This document shows, piece after piece, positions 54,349 through 63,814 of a stretch of 64,000 bases of DNA. Every line of letters starts with the position of its first letter. Positions within the stretch are counted from its first letter, which is position 1. This DNA is from Cepaea nemoralis. Its lineage: Eukaryota > Mollusca > Gastropoda > Stylommatophora > Helicidae. The stretch spans positions 72,501 to 136,500 of the forward strand of contig JACEFZ010021371.1 in the NCBI GenBank assembly GCA_014155875.1, read 5' to 3'. The notes beneath the pieces are model-generated. The model saw nothing but the letters and a program-made list of their open reading frames with translations, was not told the origin of the DNA and made no database searches. Both the position numbers and the translations under genes were made by a program.

Positions 54349-54675
54349 CGTATCCTTTTGACCAGGTCAACTTCTGCATGTTAACATATCCTTCTGACCA
54401 GGTCAACTTCTGCATGTTAACATATCCTTCTGACCAGGTCAACTTCTGCATGTTAACATATCCTTCTGACCAGGTCAACTTCTGCATGTTAACATATCCT
54501 TCTGAGCAGGTCGACTTCTGCATGTTAACATATCCTTCTGACCAGGTCGACTTCTGCATGTTAAAATATCCTTCTGACCAGGTCGACTTCTGCATGTTAA
54601 CATATCCTTCTGACCAGGTTGACTTCTGCATGTTAACATATCCTTCTGACCAGGTCGACTTCTGCATGTTAAAAT
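54349..54675. repeat. 36-bp minisatellite, 9 copies
   Basis: Unit ATCCTTCTGACCAGGTCAAC plus TTCTGCATGTTAACAT. Variants C/T and A/G in AGGTCRACTTC. Both strands are open (12-residue repeats) because the period is divisible by 3. Confidence 0.95.
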
Positions 54676-54771
54676 ATCTGACCATATTTCTTTAGTAAGC
54701 TGAGACCAATCATACAAGATATTATAACACATCATGCATTGCCTGGTCTCCCTGCTATAACATTTAATCTT

Positions 54772-54935
54772 AAGTTGCACCAGGATAAGGCTTGTACCCT
54801 CCCAATTGCGTTCCTCTGCCCAAAGCTGTTAGCATACATGGGGTGTTAGGTTTGGTGAGTGCCAACCACTATTCGGCCTAACAGAAAACAGGTAGAGTAA
54901 CATATCATATGGTAGCTCAGTCATATCTAAGATCT
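54772..54935 (-). mobile_element. LINE-Zn leader fragment
   Basis: Reverse complement of 23535-23700: AAGGCTTGTACCCTCCCAATTGCG (54788) against CGCAATTGGGAGGGTACAAGCCTT (23653), and GGTAGCTCAGTCATATC (54912) against GATATGACTGAGCTACC (23532). Confirms that 23525 onward is a repeated leader. Confidence 0.85.
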
Positions 54936-55097
54936 GACATGAACAAACTTCACAAAATAAATACTTAATGTATCTATTATTCTGTGAAATGAATCAATTC
55001 TCCATGGTCTGTATTAAGTAAAAACTTTTATTACTTTGTTACTTTTCAAATATGCTAATTTCTAAAGAAATTAATGGAAACATATTTTCTCTCTCAG

Positions 55098-55220
55098 ATA
55101 TAAAGATTTTTCTGCGTGGCAAGGCACATGCTGAGTGGAAAATCATGCGAGCAGGAGAAAGAAGAACTGTGAAACAAGATGAGCAATATATTGATGAACG
55201 AATGCTTCTCTGGGGCAAAG
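55098..55220 (+). CDS. Arrestin-domain (ARRDC) protein, second coding exon
   Basis: Acceptor TTTTCTCTCTCAG ends at 55097; donor AAAG|GTAACA starts at 55221. With the single base carried from the first exon the 123-bp exon reads NIKIFLRGKAHAEWKIMRAG then ERRTVKQDEQYIDERMLLWGK, phase 1 out. This continues the alpha-arrestin N domain (LRGKAH.EW strand, the region before the LWG segment). Reading frame, splice phase and domain order agree with 19864-19975, so both belong to one transcript. Later exons (rest of the N domain, C domain and any PPxY motifs) were not found up to 64000. Confidence 0.85.
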
Positions 55221-55432
55221 GTAACATTTTAATTCATGGATTGTGCACCACATGTTAGCAAGTCATTAAATGGAGAATGCAAACATGTGTATGTAATTAC
55301 TGAAAGAAAAATGAAACAAAACATGTCAACAAGCAGTCATTGAGAATGTGTTCTATTGTGTCTTCTCCAAGATAGATTTATGACACTGATAAATGCATCT
55401 GCATGTCCCTAGTGAGAAAACTTCATTTTTCT
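55221..55432. other. Intron start, nothing recognised
   Basis: No element or coding seen directly after the ARRDC donor. Confidence 0.4.
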
Positions 55433-56767
55433 ATCAATCAATCAATCAGATGCTGTCTCCGCAATGAAGGTTGGCTGCAATGGATCGCCAACACTGTCTG
55501 TCTCTCGCCCTGACTGTACATTCTGTCAGGCTGATGCTTGTCCATCTCTTGATGTTATCCTCCCACTTGTATTGTTGTCTACCTCTTGCTCACTTGCCCT
55601 CAACCTTGCCTTACAGTATGGTTTTTATAAGAGTATCATGTCTTTTAACGTGGCCAGAATATTTCACTTGTCTCCTCTTGATTTCTTTCATCAACTCTCT
55701 CTTCATTCCCAGTTTTTCTAGGACCTCTGCATTTGATTGTTTTTGTTTCTATGAAATACGACCTATTCGTCTCTATATCCACATCTCCAGGGCTTCTATG
55801 TGACTTTCTAGTTGCTTGTTCAATGTCCCGGCTTCCGAGCCATACAGTAGCGTTGAATATACGTAGAATTTGACAATTCTCATTTTTAATGCGTTATTAA
55901 TCTCTCTAGATGTTAATACTGATTTCATGCCATTGAAAGCATTTTTGACCATTCCTATTCTCTTTTTGATTTCCATTTCACTTCTGCCATCATCTGTTAT
56001 TATGCGTCCAAGATAAGAGAAACTTGTTACTTGTTCTAGTATCTGCCAATTTACTGTGATGTTCATTGATGACCTTTCCTTTTCTATGCTAATTATCACA
56101 ATTTTTGTTTTTTGGATGTTAATATCTAAGCTACAGGCTTCCTGGCCTAGAGGTTAGCAACTTTTCTCCATAATCGTGTATACTCTCGTAGGTAACATGA
56201 CGACGGTGAGAATCAGCAGTGATTTGAATCGTGTCGGTAACTTACGGGGTATGTGAGCCAGCCGCTCAGAAAGCAATGGCAAACTACTGAGCGTAATCTT
56301 GCCAAGAAATCAACAATCAGCTGAAAGATGCTGATGTTAACAGCAATGTCCTGTAAAGGATATGCAAACATTTAATATCTAAGCCACATTCTGCACTGTG
56401 CCTGTTTACTTCTTCCACTAGGTCTTGCAACTCTTGCTCACTTTCTGCTAGTAACACGGTATCGTCAGCATATCTAAGATTGTTTATGATTCGTCCATTG
56501 ATGTTAAGTCCAGGCATTTCAACTTGTTTAAAAATTCTTTCTGTGTATAGGTTGACGAGGCTTGGGGACAGTACACATCCCTGCCATACTCCTCTTTTTA
56601 TCTATATAGGCGATGAGTAATTATTACCGCATCTAATAGATGCCACTTGTTCCCAGTACAAGTTACTAATAAGTCTGATGTCCTTTCCGTCTACTCCTAT
56701 ATCTTGAAGGCACTTAATTAGTCGTTCATGTTGAACTCTATCAAAAGCTTTCTTGTCTATATCTATA
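55433..56767 (-). pseudogene. LINE-H RT and C-terminus, interrupted by SINE1
   Basis: On the minus strand: motif A FIDIDKKAFDRV (about 56770-56735), YWEQVASIRCG, motif B RGVWQGCVLSP (a Q follows, damaged), motif C LRYADDTVLLAES (56480-56445), then SINE1 (56132-56371), then VTSFSYLGRIITDDGRSEMEIKKRI and STLLYGSEAGTLNKQLESHIEALEMW (to 55773). It ends in an ATCAATCAATCAATC-type tail (55433-55450), that is (TGAT)n. Starts exactly at motif A, where a Helitron-like element adjoins. Inactive. Confidence 0.85.
56132..56371 (+). mobile_element. SINE1 copy with 13-bp TSD
   Basis: Flanked by TTAATATCTAAGC (56119-56131 and 56372-56384). Head TTCCTGGCCTAGAGGTTAGCAAC, B-box-like GATTTGAATCGTG, body GCTCAGAAAGCAATGGCAAACTACTGAG, end CCTGTAAAGGATATGCAAAC. 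Confidence 0.93.
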
Positions 56768-58103
56768 AATTACAATGTATGTCTGTCTGTATCTCTGTAT
56801 GTATGTTATTTCTGCGTTCGCGAAAGGTCTATGAGATGAAATTTTCTACACATGTTCTTATCATTCCCATGCAACCAACTGTCATAGTTTGTTAGTTTAC
56901 AAACAGCTATTTACGTAATAAAATTTAATTTCGTTATTACATTATAATTTATATATAGCAGGGGACTTAACTTAAGAAAAGTTATTTCAAGGGGCATAAC
57001 TTTTAATATCATTGCTATATAATTACAATTAAATAATTGTTGCATATTTCTCAAATAGGTGGACCTTTTCACTACAGTTATCTACAGGCATATGCGTTAT
57101 AATATATAATGATAAAATCTTTAAGGCATTTTCAAAGTTTTCATAAAAATAATGCATCTATTTAAATAGTGAAAATTTTCTAACTCATCTTTTTATGTTT
57201 AAAGAAGTTATCTACAGTCATGTAGGTGATTAAAAACAGTTTCCATTAAAAATAATGGATCTATTTTAGATACGTTAGAATTTTATTTCTGTACTAATTT
57301 GGGAGAGAAACTTTTGAATTAATCACAGGATTTGTTTTTTTCCGTTCGCTTGGCCGGTAGAAGGTCAGTACATAATTCGCACTTGCATAATATGTGTATA
57401 TGCTTTATTTTGTTTTTGTTTTAAAAAACTTTCAAACACAATTCGCACTTGCATGAAATGTGTATATGCTTTATTTTGTTTTTGTTTTAAAAAAAGGTTG
57501 GCCGCGTGTGCGGTCAACATCGGGTTTTTCATTCAATGTTGTGGGTGTGAAAGAGAACACATGGTGTGTGGAAGGACATTTTTTTTCCATACTTTATGCA
57601 TACTACTAGCCATACTATGTAAATATATCATTTGATGTTTGAACGCCCTGTTAAACAGACCTACACAAATACCATACATGCAGCACGCCTGTTAAAATAC
57701 TAAAAGGACATTGTTTTTGTATACAATTAACGTTCTTAGTGCAACAATAGTTGGCCGCGTGTGTGGTGTGAAAGAGAACACATGGTGTGTGGAAGGACAT
57801 TCTTAAGTAAGGTTTTTTTTTGTTATATGAATTTAATGAGACGCTCCCCGCCAGGGGCAGGGCGAAGCCGGGCCGGGTCAGACAGACAGACAGACAGACA
57901 GTCAGGAACGGGAACTTATATGACTATTTATATGAATTAAATGAGATGCTTCCCACCAGGGGCTGGGCGAAGTCGGGCCGGGTCAGACAGACAGATAGAC
58001 AGACAGACAGACAGATAGTCAGGAATGGGAACAGGAGCTTATATGACTATATGAATTAATTGAGATGCTCCCCACCAGCGACTGGGCAAAGCCGGGCTGG
58101 GTC

Positions 58104-58134
<31 letters not shown>

Positions 58135-58180
58135 TCGATCCCCGCCAGGGGCTGGGCGAAGCCGGGCCGGGTCAGCTAGT
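56768..58180 (-). mobile_element. Helitron-like (Helentron/HINE-type) element, non-coding
   Basis: Its two ends match 60611-62370 in opposite orientation: the + strand starts with GTCTGTCTGTATC tetranucleotide repeats and CGTTCGCGAAAGG...GATGAAATTTTCTACAC (56775-56850) and ends with GGCTGGGCGAAGCCGGGCCGGGTCAGCTAG (58150-58178). The inner part shares GGGACTTAACTTAAG and GTGAAAATTTTCTAA with the other copy. The GC box plus (CAGA)n module occurs three to four times near the right end (57840-58175). No helicase is present. Classification rests on the helicase in the related copy. Confidence 0.65.
57838..58178. repeat. About 120-bp tandem module with GC box and (CAGA)n
   Basis: Repeats of CCCCGCCAGGGGC(T)GGGCGAAG, CCGGGCCGGGTCAGACAGACAG and GGAAC...TTATATGACTAT, starting near 57838, 57955 and 58065, with a terminal GC box at 58140-58178. 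CCCCGCC(AGG)GGCGGGG-like symmetry gives a local hairpin. Confidence 0.85.
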
Positions 58181-58200
58181 ATATATATATATATATATAT

Positions 58201-58419
58201 AGCCAGTCTCCCAGGTCTAGAGGTTACACAACTTTCTCCGTAATCTCGTATACTCTTGTAAGTAATGTGACATTGCGCAAGAATCGGTAGCGGCTCTCTC
58301 CACATCGGTAACTTACGGGGTATGTGAGCCGGTCACTCAGAAAGCAATGGCAAACTACTGAGCGTAATCTTGCCAGCGATGTTGACATCGATGTCCTGTA
58401 AAGGATATGCGGAAGAAAA

Positions 58420-58420
<1 letters not shown>
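58201..58420 (+). mobile_element. SINE1 copy
   Basis: Head GTCTCCCAGGTCTAGAGGTTACACAACTTTC, body with GTCACTCAGAAAGCAATGGCAAACTACTGAG, end CCTGTAAAGGATATGC followed by GGAAGAAAACG. Lies between two TA runs. Confidence 0.88.

Positions 58421-58421
<1 letters not shown>

Positions 58422-58508
<87 letters not shown>
58422..58508. repeat. (TA)n microsatellite
   Basis: About 43 TA units between SINE1 and the mariner end. TA is the mariner target, so the run may have been the target site. Confidence 0.95.
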
Positions 58509-58509
<1 letters not shown>

Positions 58510-58820
58510 GAGAGGAAGTCAATAAGTATGACACAAATGGCTGTAGAAAAATAATTAAATATGATAACAACTTGAAACCAGTTTATTTTTATACATACAT
58601 TGTCATTTTATTTTTTAACATAATTTTCACCAACATTGATGCACTTATCCCATCGTTTTATCAATCCTCCCAAACCGGCTGCATAGAACTGTGTTCTCTG
58701 TTTTCTAAACCACTTTTTCATTTCACATTAAACTTCGGCATCATTCGTGAAATGTCTTCCGCCAAGATGGGTTTTCAGTGGACCAAAAAGGTGGAAATTG
58801 CTAGTGGCTAAGTCGGGGCC
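58508..58820 (-). pseudogene. mariner transposase C-terminal fragment
   Basis: Minus strand: PDLATSNFHLFGPLKTHLGG, then RHFTNDAEV (stop) CEMKKWFRKQRTQFYAAGLGGLIKRWDKCINVGENYV. The HLFGPLK, KWFR and KRW.KCI..G.YV blocks are mariner signatures. The residue before FHLF should be the third catalytic Asp (SD.HLF) but reads N. The end GAGAGGAAGTCAATAAGT (58511) fits a terminal inverted repeat next to TA. The rest of the element is missing at 58820, where RTE-A begins. Confidence 0.8.
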
Positions 58821-60050
58821 ACAGCCATTAGATGTTTTTCAGCTTGACTGCACATTGTCCAAGTTTCACATCCATACAAAATAACAGGCTCTATGTACCC
58901 CCTCAACACTCTTTTTCTCGTTTCAATTGACATCTTTTTATTGGTCAGTTTATTTTTCATCTTGCTAAAGGCTACTTTTGCCATGGTGATTCTTGTTCTA
59001 ATCTCTTCAAGGCATCTCCCATCAGATGTTATTACTGTTCCGTGATAATTGTACCTATTCACTTGTTGAAGAATATTCCCATTTACTTGTATATTACATT
59101 GTGAGACCATAATCTGTGTCTTTTTACAATTTAATTATAACCCTAATTGTTCACTGTGTGCAACAACCGTTTCTACTAAATGTTGCAGGTCCTGTTCATT
59201 GTCTGCAATGTTGTTGATGCATTGACCCCCAATGTTGATTCCTTCCATATCTTCTATATTTCTGAAAATATTTTCACTGTACAGGGAAAAAAGATATGGA
59301 GACATTACACATCTTTGTCTCACATCTCTCTTAATAGGCTGATATTGACCTACTTCATTATCAATTCTTACGGCAGCTTGTTGTTTCCAATATATGTTTT
59401 TTACACATCTAAGGTCTTTTCCATCAATTTGTAGATCTTCAAGCATCCTTATCATGTCGACATGTCTCACTTTATTGAAAGCCTTTGTGTAGTCAATAAA
59501 GCAAAGATCTACACCTTTTCATCTCATTTCGGACATTCCTAATATATTAATCTTCTCTCTTTCCATTTCTTGTTTGATGTTTTCTAATTTTCCATCTGCA
59601 CTCATTGTTCTACCATTCCAAGTTCCTACTTTCAATGATAGTAATCTTTTGCACTTAGTAGACTGCTGACAGTCTGGAGTCATCTGGTGCACATGACTAT
59701 CCCTACAGGTCGAGGCTGTTCTTATGGAGCACTCATTTAAGCTGTTTTCTTGGCATCTGTAAAGAAGGTAGTTTTCCATTGTTTTCCTTCTTAGCAGTGA
59801 CCATACTGGTCAATGACCATAGCCATTGTCTCCTCAAATAAGAGATCCTCTGCTTACCGTCGTGAAGCTGGAGATCATAACCTACAACTATATGTTGGCT
59901 GCTCTTCAGCTTCATCCACCACCTGAACCCATGGCTTCATGTAACCCTGATCGGGAGGCTAAACGGGTACTCCACCTTGCCCAAGAGCGTCCTGTAGGCT
60001 AGCAGAGGGAAGGAGGCACCTTACTTCTCTTTTGATAGGGGATACTCCTA
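58821..60050 (-). pseudogene. RTE-A copy, internally deleted
   Basis: Minus strand from 60050: leader (homologous to 26080-26190), endonuclease start VGTWNGRTMSADGKLENIKQEMEREKINILGMSEMR (59640-59520), then a direct jump to RT motif A (LCFIDYTKAF, about 59495), KNIYWKQQAAVRIDNEVGQYQPIKR, motif B RQRCVMSP (G to R), a deletion that removes the YADD codons (CINNIADNEQDL, 59210), YNYHGTVITSDGRC and CETWTMCSQAEKHLMAV. The 3' end is lost at 58821. The endonuclease-to-RT deletion differs from that in 26198-28051. Confidence 0.88.
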
Positions 60051-60059
60051 CCACGCTAC

Positions 60060-60610
60060 CAATTACAACATTAAAGATAAAATACAAAAATAGGCTGAAT
60101 ACTTTGAGGGACTTCAGAATACACCAGTTCCAAATGACCCTCTTGATAACCAGCTGGCAGAAGATGAGCTGGGTATCAGTTATGAAAACCCATCTAAAGA
60201 AGAAATTAGAAAAATTATCAAACATTTGAAGGACTAGAAAACTGCTGGTTCAGATGGTATCCCAGCAGAAGCAATTAAAGCGAGTATGAATACTTCAGCT
60301 GAACTACTTCAAAAATTATTTTCTAGCGTCTGGGACACCAAAGAAATACCATCAGACTGGAATTTTTAGTGACACTGCAAAGAAAAGGAATCTGCTTAAA
60401 TGCAACAATTGTAGAGGAATATTGTTATTGTCAGTTCCGAGGAAAATATTAAGCAGGATCATTCTGAAGAGATTAAGAGATGCCATTGACAAACAATTAA
60501 GGGATGAAAAGGCAGGCTTCTGACTAAAAAGATCCTGAATTGACCAGATATTCACATTACTTATAATAATAGAGCAAAGCACTGAACTAAATTTGTCACT
60601 TTATATTGAA
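60060..60610 (+). pseudogene. LINE-E RT N-terminal half
   Basis: Reads YFEGLQNTPVPNDP, LAEDELGISYENPSKEEIRKIIKHLKD, KTAGSDGIPAEAIKA, LLQKLFSSVWDTKEIPSDW, then stop-ridden text up to LYIE (60600), the strand just before motif A. It resumes at 62371 with FVDYEKAF after a Helitron-like insertion. Confidence 0.8.
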
Positions 60611-61865
60611 CCAGCTGCCCGGCCCGGCTTCGCCCAGGCTCTGGCGGGGATCTATCTATCTATCTATCTATGTATCTGTCTGTCTGCTTGTCTGTCTGTC
60701 TGTCTGACCCGGCCCGGTTTCGCCCAGCCCCTGGTGGGGAGCGTCTCATTAAATTCATATAAGTAGTCATTATACATTCAAATACATTCTCTAAGCGTAC
60801 AGAGTATGCGTTCGGCCCCTGGGCCCTCGCAGCTAATTTATTGGTTGCAGCTAGAAAATTTCATTTAATGTTAAAATTATTTAGTTTTTTAAATGTTGAC
60901 GTATAATTTTTCAGTTATGGTCGAACACCAAATTTGATGTCTAATGTAGTGCTTTTTGATAAACAATATTTTTTGTTTTTCTGTCTGGTGCGTACACAAA
61001 TAAATCCGAAGGTTTTCCAACGCGTGAGCAGGCCACATATAGCTGTCCATGTGTGAAGCACGGATTTTCCAAATTTAGTCCACACACTTGTAGCGATTGT
61101 CCCTGTGCTTTGTTGATTGTCATGGCAAATGCAAGTCGCACCGGAAACTGCAGGCGTTTGAATTCGAATGGCATGTCTGTTGGAATCATTGGGATGCGAG
61201 GCAACAGTACATCAAAGGATAGACTTCTTCTTTTTTTAGACAAAAAAAAAAACAACAACCTGCATTTTAACAGGCGTGCTGCGTGTAAGGTATGCATAAG
61301 GTATGCACACCCACAACATTGAATGAAAAATGTGATGTTGACACATACGCGGCCAACTTTTTTTTAAACACAAAAACAAAATCAAGAATATACCCATTTA
61401 ATTGTGTACTGACCTTCTCTCTGCCAAGCGAACGGAAAAAACAAATGCTTCGATTACTTCAAAAGTTCCACTCCGAAAAAAGTACAGAAATAAAATTCTA
61501 ACGTATCTAATCTAAAATAAATCCATTATTTTTAATGAACACTGGTTTTAAAAACATAAAAAGATGTGTTAGAAAATTTTCACTATTTAAATAGATGCAT
61601 TACTTTTATAAAAATTATGAAAATGCCTTAAAGATTATATCATTATTTATTATAACTCATATGCCTGTAAATAACTATAGACAGAAAGTTTATAAATCTT
61701 TGAAAACAATGCAACAATCTATACATAAAATAATAGTGATATTATCTTGAAATAACTTTTCTTATGTTAAGTCCCCTTGATGGAAACGATAAATATTAGC
61801 TGCCCGGCCCGGCTTCGCCCAGGCTCTGGCGGGGATCTATCTATCTATCTATGTATCTATCTATG

Positions 61866-61908
<43 letters not shown>

Positions 61909-62370
61909 GTATGTTCGGCCGTTCCCGTTAAAAATATAGATAGAATAGAAGAATAGATAGAAAATATGATTGGAAGAGATCTATCTAAAGTAAACTTGGC
62001 TCCCGTTCCCGACTATCTGTCTGTCTGTCAGTCTGTCTATCTGTCTGTCTGACCTGGCCCGGCTGCACCTCATTTAATTCATATAGATTTCTATAGCCAG
62101 GGGACTTAACTTAAGATATAACAATGCTACTAAAAGTTATATCCCTTTTTGTCATATATTTTTATATTTTCTTATGTTCAGTCATGTAATTACAAAATTA
62201 AATTTTAGGAAGGTAATAGCTGATAGCTGATAGATAAAACTTTCACAGTTGGTTGCACAGGAATGAAAGGAAAACGTGTAGAAAATTTCATCTCAATCGG
62301 TTGAACCGTTCGCGAACGCATAAAGGACGGACATACATACATACATACACACAACGATTTTTATATATAT
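60611..62370 (+). mobile_element. Helitron-like element, composite of two copies
   Basis: Left end AGCTGCCCGGCCCGGCTTCGCCC (60613), then (CTAT)n/(CTGT)n, a second GC box CCCGGCCCGGTTTCGCCCAGC and an interior holding a helicase fragment on the opposite strand. A second left end AGCTGCCCGGCCC at 61798 shows another copy nested or in tandem, with (CTAT)n 61835-61910. Right end ATTTCATCTCAATCGGTTG, CGTTCGCGAACGCATAAAGGACGG, (ACAT)n and TTTTTATATATATAG (62360-62371). The insertion interrupts LINE-E at RT motif A. Confidence 0.65.
60941..61297 (-). pseudogene. Helitron/PIF1-type helicase C-terminus
   Basis: About 118 codons on the minus strand: FEFKRLQFPVRLAFAMTINK, AQGQSLQVCGLNLENPCFTH, GQLYVACSRVGKPSDLFVYA. 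The AMTINKAQGQSL (motif V) and YVACSRV (motif VI) blocks are typical of the PIF1-like helicase at the end of Helitron Rep-helicase proteins. The N-terminal part (Rep domain, Walker motifs) is absent. Read from inside the element toward its left end. A remnant of the autonomous partner. Confidence 0.82.
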
Positions 62371-63120
62371 AGATTTGTAGATTATGAAAAGGCCTTCATC
62401 AGCATTGATAGAGAATTCCTTTGGAAACCGAGTCACTGTGGAATCCCATAGAAAATTATTAACTTATAAAGGGCAAGATAATGGAATGGAGAGTTCTTCA
62501 TGAGGGAAAATTAACAGATGCACATGAAGCAAGAACAGGCGTGCAACAGGGATGCCCTTTGACACCTTTATTAATTTTACTGACTGTAGACTGGAGTATG
62601 AAGATACCAATAAACAGCTCTATAAGGGATTTCAATGGAATCTGACAGAGAAATTTGATCATCTGGACTTCACTGAAGACATTTCCCTCTCATCCCACAC
62701 ACTACATCATATACAGGATAAACTAAACATACTTGATGCAGATTTATAACTAGGAATCATATGCCTGTTTAGATGGCATATTTTGACAAAACTGACGAGC
62801 AAGAAAACAACATATAAAAATATGAAAGGAAGGAGGAGCTTTTATAGCACTGAAAAATTTGTGAAAGTCAAAAAGCGAATTAAGTTTAGCAATAAATTTA
62901 GAATTTGTAACTTTAACGTTAAATGAGTAAAACTGTGTAGATAAAAAATATGGAGAAGAAAATTAGATACAGAGATGAATACTATGGAGGGAGATGAAAG
63001 AGATAGTAAATGACTTAGCACAAGTTGGCTATTGGCCTTTGTTCATATTGGAGATAAAAGGCAGATGAATGAGAACAACAAGGAGAACAGGAAGAAGAAG
63101 TTAAATTCCAATGAGTGATT
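62371..63120 (+). pseudogene. LINE-E RT second half and 3' end
   Basis: FVDYEKAFISIDREFLW (motif A, 62374-62425), motif B TGVQQGCPLTPLLILLT (62538-62585), DHLDFTEDISLSSHT where FADD has become FTED (62660-62705), then degenerate C-terminal text with NKFRICNFNVK and WRRKLDTEMN...ERDSK. A catalytic Asp of motif C is altered (ADD to TED), and stops are frequent. Confidence 0.78.
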
Positions 63121-63404
63121 CATGTTTCTTTGGGAAAATGTGTTAATTATATAAAATTTTCTATGATCGCCAATGCAGTCAGCAAATCATTTGTACGTGT
63201 GTGGGTGGGACGGGGGGATGGAGAGAGAGAGAGAGAGAGAGGGTGAGAGACAAAGAGAGAGAGAAAGAGAGATCTTTTTTGTGTGTTTTCAACTCTGCAA
63301 CGTCTGTTTCTACAAGCCCATTCTTGGTCCAGTGTTAACTTCTTTCAGTTATCTCACTCCACTTTTCAACGTCCAACCTTTACTTGTGTGTGTGTATGTA
63401 TATA
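63121..63404. other. Spacer with (GA)n microsatellite
   Basis: A (GA)n-rich run at 63219-63272 (GAGAGAGAGAGAG, interrupted). No gene accepted; the open frame over it is low-complexity. Confidence 0.6.
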
Positions 63405-63800
63405 TGCATAGGGGGCTGTGTGGTCTTGAGGTACGGTGTCCGCCTCAAGTGCTGGAGGTCCCGGGTTCAAACCCTGGTGATGCCGGAATTTTTTTTCTCA
63501 TGGACTTCTAGTAATAAATTTCCCCTGGTCTTTGGGTAGTGAGATCGGATGCCTGTGTGTATTGGTGCACTCGTAAAAAATCCCTTGGCAGTTGGAAATC
63601 GAAAAAGAGTAGCTTAACGGCGCTGCCCGGGCAAAATTTCGAGTTAAAAATCTACTCAAAGTATTTCAGGTTCCTCGCCGGTGCTACAGAGTTCGTGCAC
63701 TGAGCTGAGTTTCTCCAGACTCAGGTTTGAGTTAGGAGGAGAATGGAGCACTTATGGGTTGCACCCGTGTGCCGTGATGTTGATCCGTCGACTAAACTAA
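63405..63800 (+). mobile_element. SINE2: tRNA-derived SINE with LINE-RH-like 3' end
   Basis: Head 63408-63485: GCTGTGTGGTCTTGAGGTACGG (A box), CCCGGGTTCAAACCCTGG (B box), a well-preserved tRNA-like fold. The body has CCCTTGGCAGTTGGAAATCG and GTGCTACAGAGTTCGTGC, a core also seen in the SINE at 9310. The 3' part GGAGCACTTATGGGTTGC...GTTGATCCGTCGACTAA closely resembles the 3' end of LINE-RH (5190-5268) and ends with (ACTAA)n. Shared tails let SINEs borrow LINE machinery. Confidence 0.85.
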
Positions 63801-63814
63801 ACTAATATATATAT

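Noticed and set aside
54326..54695. Open frames on both strands with 12-residue repeats
   Set aside because: Same cause: a 36-bp minisatellite. No evidence of a protein.
63408..63485. Possible functional tRNA gene
   Set aside because: Good A and B boxes, but the acceptor stem is not closed and the sequence continues into a SINE body with a (ACTAA)n tail.
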